DNA from: Nannobrachium achirus
Taxonomy: Eukaryota > Chordata > Actinopteri > Myctophiformes > Myctophidae
Assembly (NCBI GenBank): GCA_963921795.1
Contig: OY997647.1
Coordinates: 57,623,024 to 57,687,023 of the forward strand
Reading direction: 5' to 3'
DNA length: 64,000 nucleotides
This document shows, piece by piece, positions 1 through 10,345 of the stretch (the stretch's first letter is position 1; each line of letters opens with the position of its first letter). Below the pieces are notes generated by a model, which did not search any database, had not been told where the DNA came from, and saw only the letters and a program-made list of their open reading frames with translations. The position numbers were made by a program, and so were the translations under genes.

Positions 1-414
1 AGCAGGGACCCACACAACCTGTTCATAGATTCCATATAGTTTCATTGTTTGCCAGCACCATCATCTGTGTATGTTGGATCCATGTAAATTTTTGTTTTCA
101 GATATTTAACCACTTGAACCGTCAATACTTAATAAACTTGACATTTCACTATGTACTTAGTCTGCTCTTTTCCCCCTCTACACCAAACCTCTTTGCCGAG
201 AATAGCCGATCTACAAGCTCACAACGCCTCGTGCTGCGAGGCATTTGTGAGCTTGTAGATCTGAAGTTTTTGGTTAAGTTCTCAGAATCTGGTTGAATCT
301 GGCTAAAAAGGAGATTTTATTTTTTTCTTTCTATCACACAAAGATTTGGAGTACCCCCTGTAGTAACTCTGAGGACCGCCTAGGGGTCCCGGACCCCCTG
401 TTGAAGACCCCTGC
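1..414 (+). mobile_element. Repeat family R, copy 1 (hairpin-filled; truncated by window start)
   Basis: Aligns along its length with 60631-60985 (shared AGCAGGGACC, CATAGATTCCATAT, ATTTAACCACTTGA, TTCTCAGAAT and GGGGTCCCGGACCCCCTGTT). The end GACCCCCTGTTGAAGACCC resembles hAT-type termini. The main difference is about 73 nt of palindromic hairpin at about 195-267, absent from the other copy. Confidence 0.75.
201..265. repeat. Palindromic hairpin, copy in repeat R
   Basis: Arms AGCCGATCTACAAGCTCACA and TGTGAGCTTGTAGATCT around a core CGCCTCG..CGAGGC. Inserted relative to the paralogous copy at 60818-60832. First of about 30 hairpin copies in this window. Confidence 0.85.
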
Positions 415-885
415 TTTACGTAGCCTAATCTGTCCACTTGTGAGACTGATTAAATGTCTTTTGAAACCATATCTTCTAGATCTGTTTTGGTCTTGGCTGC
501 ATGCGATTTCACAAGTACAGTAGACTGTTGCTGCATGGAATCAGGGTTTCCAGGTGAGTTTGCAGAGAGAGATCTGCCTCATTACTGAAGCACAACAACA
601 GCCTCGGGGGCTAAAAACAAGGAAGTCGTCCCTCGACTCTGAGCCTGGAGACAGCTTTTGCATTTTGGCCGCCAGATGGGTCAACTTAGGTCATGGGCAA
701 CAGGGAGCTGATCGCTGAGCCCCCAGGACAACTTCACCCTGAGGCCCGAGGTAGCAACCACAGCCCAGGAAGTATGTTAGCAAGACATGTCGGGACACGA
801 GGCTGCTCACAAACACACAACAACCAAAAGGGATTTCTGTTGTTATCTTTCAACCTGGTAGTGGCGCCGCGTCAGTTCAGAAAAA

Positions 886-969
886 GCTACGGTATGGCAA
901 CATGACTGGTGTCTTGCACTCGCGCCTTCGCGCGCGTGCAAGACACCAGTCATGTTGCCATACCTTAGC
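886..969. repeat. Perfect 29-bp inverted repeat (unrelated hairpin)
   Basis: 891-919 and 936-964 are exact reverse complements (GGTATGGCAACATGACTGG...), with a CpG-rich loop of about 16 nt (TCGCGCCTTCG) and near-matching GCTA outside. Its sequence differs from the recurrent hairpin family. Confidence 0.85.
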
Positions 970-1878
970 AACAGGCATGATACATTTATTTTAAGAAGTA
1001 CATTCTATTTTTTTCCCCCGTTTCTACAGTTTCTTGGGCTGGATATGGCCGCCTGGAACGGTTGTTCAAGTGCAGCTAAAGTTGGCATGTTAGTAAACGT
1101 GCCACAATTAACAATAATGCATTGCACCTGTGCAGCTGACTTGCGGAACTTGGGAATCAATATACCATTTTGTCAAGATGGGGAGAATACAAGTGTGGAG
1201 ACTATAATTATAATACCTTGTTAAAGTGACCATTTTGTTAAATTTTGCATTTGTAGTTATTTTACTGTAATTTAGCAACATAATAACCAGAACAGATTAA
1301 AAAAAGAGACATTCATGGATTTATATTTAAAAGTAACTTTTATTTTCCCCCCTGGTCCCAGGGTATGGCAGCTGCATACCCCTGCCATACCCAATTGACG
1401 CGCCCCTGCAACCTGGCTGCATGTTGGTTCTCCTCACCGCTGCTGTTTTGCTCAGGTTTTGTGCGTCCCGGACGTCCCCTGTGCCATCGTTCCAGAGGGG
1501 GACTTCTTCTTCTTACACACAAGGTGTCCAATTATCCATAGTAGTAGGCTGGGGACCCGCGCGAGTCACTTTTGGAAAAGTGTGTGTGCTGTGCATAATG
1601 TGTGTATGTGTGCACATGTCGTGCGGGCGGGCGGGCTGGCGGGGGAGGGGAGGTGTCTTAAAATAAATTGCGTTTGCGCTGGTCCCAGCACAGTGGAGAG
1701 CGATGGGGAGGAGGAGAGAGAGAGAGAGAGAGGAGGAGGAGGAGGTTAACCTCACTTTAATGGGAGTAGTTACAGGATTCAGATTTCAGCAGAGTAATTT
1801 AATGCCACCGTGACCCCTTCCACTCCCCTATCACCACCACCACCACCACCAAGGCAAAACGCCATTTAAAACATGCTG

Positions 1879-1930
<52 letters not shown>

Positions 1931-2728
1931 TCCCTATATGTCTCTCTCTTTCTCTCTCCCCCTATTTCACTGTTTCTCTTTTCCTCTTTATCTTTTCCCC
2001 TATTTCTCTCTTTCTCTCTTTCTCTCTCTTTCTGTCCCTCCGTCTCTCTCTCATGTGGGATCCAATATACTTATATCACTTTGGATCTTTACAGCCAGAT
2101 AAGATATGACGATTTTACAACATCCTGACCCGCCCAGCCCCCCCTGCCTACGCTGTAAAGATCCTCAGCGTTCACTTAACCCTGAGTCTGAGCACAGACG
2201 GAACCAAATGGACCAAGGATAAACTCAGGACTTTACGGTGTGTGATGTCAGCTTGCCTTGCCTGTTGCTGTCCATGGTCACGCTCAACAATAAACATCAT
2301 TTTATGAACTCTCTGGATGACACTGTTAGTATAGAGAAGAATACAAGAGCAAGTCTTGGCCTACAATGCTGTCTGTAAACATGAAAAGAAATACGCAGGG
2401 GCAAATGACTCCTTTAATATATTTCAAATCCTGTTCTCTATGCTTTCTATACCGCTCAAGTGACAACAACACAGACAGAGAGCGGTGATTTGAAGTGATA
2501 CGAAAGTTCTGTTCGAGGATTTTAGCTTTCAAACAGTCTAGACTAGAGCGAGGTGACATTCAATTAAACATAAGCCCAGAGCCTGACAGAAACGAGTAGC
2601 GCTCTGATATGCCAGGATAAGGAGATGATAATGTTCTCGTAAAGCATAAGCAAGATGTGGAAAATAATGAGAGGAGAGAAAACTCCTGACACCGCTCATA
2701 GAAAGAAATGCATAGGACAGACATTTCC
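970..2728. other. Upstream flank, mostly single-copy with low-complexity tracts
   Basis: No gene recognised. Contains a GA/GGA tract (1708-1745), a CT-rich stretch (1884-2050) and a G run near 2742-2754. The short open frames here follow low-complexity sequence or show no protein family. Confidence 0.6.
1884..2052. repeat. Imperfect (CT)n tract
   Basis: (CT)n with interruptions by TATC, CCTATAT and TTT; pyrimidine-rich over about 170 nt. Confidence 0.85.
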
Positions 2729-2812
2729 AGGGGTGTCACAAGGGGGGGGGGGGGACTGAGTTACTAGGGCCCAAGGTGGAGGGGCCTTAATTATTTTGTG
2801 CTTTAACTATTG

Positions 2813-2851
2813 AGAAATAGCAGATCTACAAGCATGTAGATCTGCTATTTC
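2813..2851. repeat. Palindromic hairpin, minimal 39-bp form
   Basis: GAAATAGCAGATCTACA paired with TGTAGATCTGCTATTTC; the GC-rich core is missing, leaving only the conserved arms. Confidence 0.85.
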
Positions 2852-3099
2852 AAGTCATGAAAATGTGTGCAAATCTTTCAATGTTTTAAGCGAACATTTG
2901 TAACTCAATATTTTCTTCTGTGGGGGTCCCTGAAGCTAAATATTTTGAGATGGGTGTCCGTGGCCAAATACATATCATTTTGGGGGTCCGTCACATGATA
3001 AGGTTTGAGCACCACTGACATAGAAACATATTTTTTTCAAAAAACCTTATAAGGATTTGAAATAGGCCTATTCAAAAACTTGAACACATTTCCACGATT

Positions 3100-3150
3100 A
3101 GATCTACAAGTTCTCAGCGTGGCACCAAGCTTGTATATCTGCTATTTTTT
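3100..3150. repeat. Palindromic hairpin, decayed left arm
   Basis: AGATCTACAAG, then AGCTTGTATATCTGCTATTT; the core GCGTGGCACC is partly lost. Second hairpin of the N element at 2729-3221. Confidence 0.7.
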
Positions 3151-3447
3151 CAATAGTTAAAGCACAAAATAATACAGTGAATCCTTGTACCCAGGGCCCA
3201 GAATTTGGTGCGACACCCCTTTCATACAGAAACAATGCTGTGCTTCCACAGTGGTCACGGAAGTGGAAGTAAATCAATCCACAGGGGCCTCTGTGAAGCA
3301 TTTGTTTGACATGAATAATCAGAATGAGAATGAGAAACATAATCTGCTTATTGGCAGGTACGTTCACATACATTAAATGTGACTAAGATGTGTCATTATA
3401 TCCATAATAAGCACCACTGGGTTCCCCCAGCAAAGTAGGAGACAATA

Positions 3448-3790
3448 GCCGCTTCTCAATTCAGAGTGTGCGCCCTTCGTAGTGTAGCCCTAGCTAGGGT
3501 AGTGCTAGTGTAGTTGTCCTGTGAAGTGCACATTTTGCCTGTGAAATGGGACAGCACTGCCAAGTGCATAGCCGAGAACTTCCGGACGCAAAAAAACAAT
3601 CGTCCGCCATTCCCCCCCCCGCTGTACTTTTAAACCATTTTAAACCGTCTTAAACGCCCCAAACTTATTTTTTTGAGACGGGGAATTAACCTTTTAGACA
3701 TTTTAGGATAGTATTTTTTCATAATTCACCATGACACAGCCTATTTTAAAATATCGTTGCGACGTACGAGGAGAATTGAGAACCAGCATG
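3448..3790. mobile_element. Possible MITE with TTCTCAATT ends
   Basis: Left GCCGCTTCTCAATTC is the approximate reverse complement of right GAATTGAGAACCAGC. The interior is non-coding with TTTAAACC repeats. Only the ends support the call; no duplication confirmed. Confidence 0.4.
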
Positions 3791-4521
3791 AGTCGAACCG
3801 AGGCGGGCAGTAGTAGCTCTTTTAATGCGATGCTCAAACTCGGTTGTTTTCGCTTTGATTCGGGTTGAATCGCGTTGCATTGTGGGACGCCGCTCTCCAA
3901 CGAAGTGCTTGAAGTGACCATCGGCTGTATGCTTCCAAGGGTAGGTTAACACGGTCTACGAAATGGGACAGCGCACTCGGCGCGGCCCAGTGACATCATC
4001 GCCCTTGAAATGCGCACTATGTAGTGCAGATCCCTTGGATTGGAAAGCGGCTAATGAACACAGAAGCAGGTCGCTTTGTGACATACCGTTTCATATCTAC
4101 ACACAGTTATTAAGCCAAATCAAAATGAGGTATCCCAGAAAAAGCACACTACAGAGATTGTTGATACAAACAAACGCATGAATAAATAATCCATCTCAAT
4201 TACGCATGCCAAATACAAAAAAGGTGACACAGCTGAATATATTTTGTCCTTTATTTCAATTTGTGTTTGTTTTTGTTGGGAGCAGATGTGCGTACAATAG
4301 ACTTTTTTTAGGGGGGAGGGGGGGGGGGTGTTCCTTTTGCCTTTTTTGAAAGGAAAAGCCCTTTGGGTTTACTTCCGGAGCGTGCGATATTTAAACATTC
4401 AATCTTTCAACATTAATTTGGGATTCATTGTTTTACTCTGCTCCAAGCTGTCCAGTAAATCAAGTGTCGTCGTCCCCTGTCCCCCTGCCGTCCCCTCGCC
4501 CCCTCACCCTCACCCCCACCC

Positions 4522-4693
<172 letters not shown>

Positions 4694-4813
4694 CTCCAAC
4701 TCCCCCCTCCACTTGGCTATCGGACATCAATCTGGCCTGCACCGTCTGCTCAGCCTCACTGGGCAATTAACCACATTGAGAGCGAAAGCTCTAATCAATC
4801 CCTGGCCTCCTCC

Positions 4814-4963
<150 letters not shown>

Positions 4964-5423
4964 CATACAACCCCAGGGTTGACTCTTTGGTCTGCTTTAC
5001 CAGTCCAGTGCAGCCAAAACAGCCCCCTTGAAACCACACACATGCACACAGGCTACACATAACATGCATGTTCATATACAGTGCATACACAGAACAACAC
5101 GCATACGTACACATTACAAGACACGTGCACATACACAGACACACACATAACAAAACACACATATCAAAACTGGCAGGGATATTTTTCACAAGTCTGCTCA
5201 TTGCCAGGACAAGATGAAGTCAAGTAGTTATTGAGTCCAGTATTTCCAGCAAGCGTCTGGCGCAGAACCTTAGTCTCGTTACTGAACTGGAATGGTGGAC
5301 TTGCGTCGTTATACTGAACTGACTGGTAGACCAGTGTTCACGTTTTAATACCATCGTCATAATCACAGCTGCTTTAGGCTTGGCCCGTGGTCCATTGGTC
5401 CAGGGGTCCAGTGGTCCAGGCAC

Positions 5424-5607
5424 CTATAGGGTGTGCCAAATGTAGTTCTAAGAGCGGCCATTTCTTGGGTAAACACAGCCTTACACAGGTGTTCTGATTA
5501 GACTATAGCATTAGTTCTATGCAATCAAACAATTGAAACACCTGTGTTTTTACCCAAGAAATGGCCGCTAAGGACTACAATGACGTAGCCGCTGGCACAC
5601 ACTATAG
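5424..5607. mobile_element. Fold-back MITE, family FB1 copy 1
   Basis: Almost the whole 184 bp is an inverted repeat: CTATAGGGTGTGCCA at the left versus TGGCACACACTATAG at the right, and CGGCCATTTCTTGGGT versus ACCCAAGAAATGGCCG. The centre ACACAGGTGTTCTGATT is shared with 59743-59891. Confidence 0.8.
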
Positions 5608-5613
5608 GCTGAT

Positions 5614-5845
5614 GTGTAGCTATCGTCGTTTTCGGGTGGGAAACTTTTATGTCCAAAACCTTCCTTTTTTGTTATTTTTAAAAAAATGATTTAAACTAGT
5701 GAAAATAGCCGATCTACAGTGTGCTTGTAGATCTGCCATTTTCACTTGTTTTGTGTGATGATCTTGTATGATGAAGCGGGGCTTTACTTTACGAAAAAAA
5801 AAACATACAAAGTTGAAACTGCCCGACAGTGACACTATACTGTAG
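5614..5845 (+). mobile_element. Repeat family P copy 1 with hairpin
   Basis: Ends ATCGTCGTTTTCGGGTGG and CCCGACAGTGACACTAT are inverted; the interior matches 49859-50111 and 58433-58692 (TGTCCAAAACC, ATGATGAAG..GGGCTTTACTT). The central hairpin is at 5698-5746. Confidence 0.7.
5698..5746. repeat. Palindromic hairpin, short core
   Basis: AGTGAAAATAGCCGATCTACA paired with TGTAGATCTGCCATTTTCACT, with only GTGTGCT between. The outer AGTG/CACT bases also pair. Confidence 0.85.
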
Positions 5846-5869
5846 GTGTGTAGCCATTCCAGAAGATCT

Positions 5870-5955
5870 TTGCTGCATGTCTCTCCCCATCTCTCGCTCC
5901 ATTTCCTGTCTGTCTATACTGTAAATCTATAAATAAAGGCCAAAAAAGCCACAAA
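5870..5955 (+). mobile_element. SINE family S1, 3' fragment
   Basis: TCTCTCCCCATCTCTCGCTCC..TTTCCTGTCTGTCTAT then AATAAAGGC: matches the 3' body of the complete SINE at 41443-41610. Confidence 0.6.
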
Positions 5956-6004
5956 GATATCTTAAAATAAAAAATATATATGATAATCACAGCTGCTTTC
6001 ATTT

Positions 6005-6070
6005 GGAAATAGCTGATATACAAGGCAAGCTCACAATGCATAACAATGTGAGGCGTTGTGAGCTTGTGGT
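6005..6070. repeat. Palindromic hairpin, diverged copy
   Basis: GGAAATAGCTGATATACAAG..GCTCACAATGC then GGCGTTGTGAGCTTGTGGTT. The left arm carries an insertion; the right end has lost the CTGCTATT part. Confidence 0.65.
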
Positions 6071-6596
6071 TCACTTCAGAGCCACACTGTATAACATGGT
6101 ACATGTACAGGACAGTTGATTCAAGAACACATAAGGTAAGTCGTGTCCCTTTTCAGTGGCGTCCTCAGGATAAGCACTGATTATAAAATTGTCATAGACG
6201 TAATATAACTTGTCACCAAAACAAGCAATGATTCCGTTCATAGGTCAATGGTATAAAGGAAATGTGTCACTTTACTACTAGTGTTGAAGGTTCAAATCTC
6301 AGTGCATCTCAATAAAGCATCTTAATTGGCAGAGTTATGGCTTACCACAATTTATATTTAATCGAATTTATGTATGTGTGTCTGTATAGACAGGCAGACA
6401 GAAACAGTATACATTTTACGTGGTCATACAAAGACATATCTACACAGAGTATTCTATGTGTTCTATTCGTCTGTCATTCAATGTTATATGAGATACTTAA
6501 ATGGTTTCCTGTGGAAATAAGCTTAGTCTTTTCTAGGATCTCCTTTTAGTAGACCTAGTACCAGTGAACTGTACCGTCATGAAACTGTACCTTTAT

Positions 6597-6634
6597 GCAA
6601 ACTTCTAATAAAGTCTTCAATCAATCAATCAAAG
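6597..6634 (+). mobile_element. Probable LINE 3' tail
   Basis: ACTTCTAATAAAGTCTTCAATCAATCAATC: polyadenylation-like signal plus (ATCA)n, a tail typical of fish non-LTR elements. A similar tail is at 63466-63484. Confidence 0.4.
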
Positions 6635-7129
6635 AGTAGACCTATACTGTAATATGTTGTTGATGTGGAACAAAATGCATTAATGTTACCACTCCTTGGA
6701 TGTTTGAAACAACGTAACTCTTTTAAAGGGTAGCAGGACCGGTGCGGAAGGGGAGGGGGAAATGTCTTATCAGACAGTGGAAAATATTAGATTTCCTTCC
6801 ACTCTTATTTATTTAGGTTCTTCATTTCTACACTTCGATGAAATTGTAGTAGTGTGTGTATGTGCGTGCGTGCGTGCGTGCGTGCGTGCGTGTGTGTGTG
6901 TTACGAAGGCGTCCCTGTACTGCCTGTCTCATTGATTCATATGGACCTAAATGTCAGCACAAGGAGGGCAGGGGACCCCGCTAAATCCCCCAGAGAGCAC
7001 AATATGATGGCTGGGTTAAAGGCTGTATATTCACAGCCTGGTGTCAGAATAACCCAATGGTCTTCTTTGCCATCAAAAGTTAATGTCTTCCATACCGTAT
7101 ATGCAGAGACCTAAATCTGTCCGTTTTAT

Positions 7130-7980
7130 TAACAAGCTCTAACCATATTGATTCCATTTAAAATTGTAAATGTAATATTCCAGAATAGCAGATGGCAGAT
7201 CTATTTTCATTATTTTCAAACAATTACCAGTATGAACAACAACATTTTGTAATGTGCAAGTTCTTGGATTTCATACCTGCTGTGATGTGCATTTTTATTA
7301 GCAGAACACACTGTAGGCATAACATTTGAATTCCATATAAATGGTTTCCTTTTAAAGTACCATTACCATTATCCACTGGCCTTTATCCATATTGTATTAT
7401 AACCAGTATCTTCCTGATCCGTAAATCCAATGTATTCCATTCATATGAGATGAATCATGATTTAATGGAGGACTACATAAATATCATGTCGTCCACGAGC
7501 CTCACTTAGAATTATTGATCTGTCCGCTATTGATTTGGTGTCTTTGTTCATGCATTCATGGGCATGCAAGTTCGGAGCTTTGATCATTGGGAATGTTATG
7601 GTAAATCTTCATGAAACACGGATGATGAATCAATAAGCCTTTCCTCGTTACGTGGGTGATAATGAAATCAGAAGGATTTCTTGGATTCCGGCAAACATGG
7701 CCAAACTTTATGTGGAATTCAGGGCAGGCAGGGACTGAATATGCTTTCAGAGAGATCTCTTTCTTGCTTTTTAGGAAACACAGCCCTTCACTTAATAGAC
7801 AGCTCATAAATATATGCCAAAAAGAAATATTCACATGGTCTTAAATTAACAATATAAATATCCATAAGAATGTATTGTTATTTATCTACCAGTTTTGGCA
7901 TTTTAAATAAGGGTTTACAATTAAATAAATACAGCTTAATTAACTAATTAATTAATAGAAGGTACAGAATTGTCAGTAAT
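7130..7980. other. Repeat-poor AT-rich stretch upstream of jarid2
   Basis: 850 bp with no microsatellite and no recognised repeat, except a possible hairpin scar (AGCAGATGGCAGATCTATTTTC at 7187-7207). Contains many TAAT/ATTA, TCAATCA-like and GATTA motifs. Candidate conserved non-coding element by appearance only. Confidence 0.25.
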
Positions 7981-8035
7981 ATGTCATGGAAGACAGACAT
8001 TTTCTTCTGTACCTATGTTTGTATACATGCAGGAG

Positions 8036-8275
8036 AGTGTTTTTTGCAGGTCTTTCAGTCCAAGTGTATCAAAAAAGCAACTGGGTTAAGTAAGCACCGT
8101 TGGTCCAACCAGTTTAACATTCACCAGGTTAGCATTCACCAGCGTCGACAGGTTAGCATTTCGACAGGTTAGCATTCACCAGCGTTAGTTTTACTGAGTT
8201 TAGGATTAAGGTTAGGTTTAGGGTGATCTCCATGCTTTTTTGATACACCCGGACTGAAAGACCTGCAAAAAACAT
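8036..8275. mobile_element. MITE with about 40-bp terminal inverted repeats
   Basis: GTTTTTTGCAGGTCTTTCAG at the left is repeated inverted at the right (CTGAAAGACCTGCAAAAAAC), followed inward by GTGTATCAAAAAAGC and its complement. The interior has short tandem units of GGTTAGCATT(C)CACCAG (8125-8185). Confidence 0.8.
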
Positions 8276-9081
8276 TCCGTCGTTTGTACACACAGACTGC
8301 CACTGAATTCACACTGTCATCAGGACCAGTTAGTCTGCATCAGAGGGAGTTCTGAGATCCCTGCCCTGCACTAGGCCTACATGTTGTCATTATAATGCTC
8401 AAACCAAGTGGTTGCCATCTTTAAGCTTTGAGCTGCAATCTGGAACTTATTTCATTGAATAAAACATTTTAACCAATTTGTATGGTAGTGTAGGCTATGT
8501 TAATACAGTATAACTAATGCATCTGCAGTGGTTGGAGGTGGTCTCTTCTACACTGACTTAACAGGCAACATACACATGCTTTCATTTTAGCAGATGATCA
8601 AGGGAGTAGAATCTCTTGAATCTACATAACAATAAGTGTTGTGATGAGCACATGAGACAGTTGTTGATCGATAGGCTACAAGTGCCACTCGGACTCGGTG
8701 AAGAACCTTGACCATTAGATTTTGATTTTGACTTGCATGTCCCAGAGGGAGTTTTCATAGCCAGTTCAACCAAGAAACAGACAGTACAGCCCATGAAACA
8801 ACTGTCACAATGAGGTTTTGTTCAGTACTGCAATGGGACAGGGAACAGAACTCCAACTTAAACCAGCTCTCCTCGATTGTAGACAATAGATTATTAGACT
8901 CATAATAGATTATCAGACAGAGGTTTCAAACTGTTCTATATCATGGAACCCCACTTTAACTTTAATTAGTCCATGGACCCCTGAGTAGTCCTAGTGACCC
9001 TGATAAAATATTTTGGTTTTAATTCACCTACATTTAATTAATTTAGTATGAGAAATATATAGAGGGATAAGTCTCAGTTGG

Positions 9082-9140
9082 AACTGTTACCCCCGCGACC
9101 CGATTCCGGATAAGCGGTTGAAGATGGATGGATGGATAAG
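9082..9140 (+). mobile_element. 3' end fragment of a fish repeat
   Basis: CGCGACCCGATTCCGGATAAGCGGTTGAAGATGGATGGATGG: a tail with (ATGG)n widely seen in teleost retroelements. Fragment only. Confidence 0.5.
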
Positions 9141-9296
9141 TGTGATTTTGAAACACTGCAAGAAATGCAAAAATGTGAAGTGAATTTAATTAGCCTTCTA
9201 TACACGCCTAATAAGTATTTTAAGTTGTGTTGTCTTTGTGTCATCCTTTTAGCCTTAATTTAGCAAGAGCTGTTTACATTTCTGACTAAAATATTC

Positions 9297-9334
<38 letters not shown>
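9297..9334. repeat. (GATA)n microsatellite
   Basis: About nine tandem GATA units. Confidence 0.95.
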
Positions 9335-9335
<1 letters not shown>

Positions 9336-9559
9336 AGTACATTTTTAATGTTACCCTGGCCTGGTTATAATATAATCTATGCTCAATGTAGCCGTAACAC
9401 ATTACATGTACATTCTTTTCAAATAGGGGTCCTCGGGCTGATAAGTGTCAATTTGGGGGTCCTCGACTGCTTGACATGAAAAAGTTTGAGAACAACTGAA
9501 CTGCTATAAACTAGTTCTTTTGGGCGAGCGACACCGTCGTAACCAGGGCATAGAAGAGG

Positions 9560-10294
9560 CTTAAATGTGGTTTTGAAGTTGCCGCTGCATGGGCCGCGTG
9601 GTGATAGGCTGGATGTGCGTGGATGTGTGGAAGAAAGGAGCTGAGCCTCAAACAGAACAGAACAGCAGTGCCCGCTGGAGAGTTTCTCTCGTCGTCTGCA
9701 AAAAAAAGCTCCAGCACCCCCCACGAAAAAAGAAAACAACCCAAATTTGTATTTTATTCTATTTATTTGCCTTTTCGTCGATTCTCCGCCGTCAGAAAAC
9801 AAGATGTAACTATATCTTAATGTTGTTCTGCGGCCGTGGCGTTTGGTGATGATGTTTTTACGTAGGCTATTATAATAATATTCATGTCTTTGGAAAGAGC
9901 CGGTGGGGGAGCCGAGCTGCGTGCGAGAGGAGAAGGACAAGAAGAGAAGAAGCCGAGCTGGTCGTTTTCGCGAATGGAAGTTATCGTTGTGAATCGTTGT
10001 TTTTCTACTATGTTATGCCTTCGTGAGTGCGGGTTTTGTCCGTCAGTGCTCGTCGCCGAGCCCTAATCGACCGTTTCGGGAAGGATTTCTATCCAAATAG
10101 TCGCCGAGAACGAGGATTTTGTTCTGCAAAAAAGAAGAGAGGCAGCGAGCTTTTTTTCCACGCAGCGGAGCCGGGGATTTAAACCCGTCATTTGGTGTTA
10201 CTGCTGGCTTGGAGCTCCGGGAGACGCGAGGAGAGTCAAAGAAAAGACATTCATGTGGCCATTCTCTTTATAGCGAAACACTTTGGATTGCACA
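9560..10294 (+). promoter_or_regulatory. jarid2: Probable jarid2 promoter and 5' untranslated region (CpG-rich)
   Basis: From about 9760 to the start codon the sequence changes character: CpG dinucleotides become frequent (for example 9900-9980, 10020-10110 and 10160-10230), dinucleotide arrays disappear and no repeat copy is visible. This is what a CpG-island promoter plus 5'UTR of a vertebrate developmental regulator looks like. No TATA box or start site can be assigned with certainty; an AT-rich stretch lies at 9745-9768. A TAG stop in the frame of the jarid2 start codon is found at 10271-10273, so the coding sequence cannot extend further upstream in this exon. If transcription starts upstream of 9884, a 60-codon upstream ORF (9884-10066) would be in the leader. 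Boundaries are inferred. Confidence 0.6.
9884..10066 (+). other. Possible upstream ORF in the jarid2 leader (60 codons)
   Basis: ATG at 9884 opens a 60-codon frame closed by TAA at 10064-10066, 228 nt before the jarid2 start. It would matter only if the transcript begins upstream of 9884. The peptide resembles no family I know and its composition follows the CpG-rich DNA, so it may be chance. Confidence 0.2.
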
Positions 10295-10339
10295 ATGAGC
10301 AAAGAAAGACCTAAGAGGAATATCATTCAAAAGAAATAT
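10295..10339 (+). CDS. jarid2: jarid2 coding exon 1 (residues 1-15), PRC2 accessory subunit
   Basis: Jarid2 is a nuclear chromatin protein that helps recruit Polycomb repressive complex 2 and stimulates its H3K27 methylation. This exon encodes MSKERPKRNIIQKKY, the N-terminus of vertebrate JARID2 as I recall it, and stops exactly at the family's first coding junction. The start ATG is at 10295-10297 with A at -3, and an in-frame TAG 24 nt upstream fixes it as the first usable codon. The donor GTAAGT (10340-10345) follows codon 15 directly, leaving phase 0. The peptide is strongly basic. Intron 1 is 31.3 kb and the frame resumes at 41665 with [16 protein letters not shown]. Recognition rests on the peptide plus the exact junction, not on length, since 45 nt alone would be weak. 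The a or b paralogue is not resolved. Confidence 0.95.
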
Positions 10340-10345
10340 GTAAGT

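Larger units (their letters stand above)
2729..3221 (+). mobile_element. Repeat family N (hAT-like MITE) with two hairpins, copy 1
   Basis: Starts CAGGGGTGTCACAAG and ends with the reverse complement type GGTGCGACACCCCT. The interior has GGGCCCAAGGTGGAGGGGCC and the GGGGGTCCGT motifs shared with 31500-31954, 46256-46702 and 61508-61716. Hairpins lie in both halves (2813-2851 and 3100-3150). No clear target duplication. Confidence 0.65.

Noticed and set aside
9419-9940. 173-codon minus-strand frame overlapping the jarid2 promoter
   Set aside because: No recognisable domain; it lies in CpG-rich leader DNA antisense to jarid2 and no splice or start context supports it.
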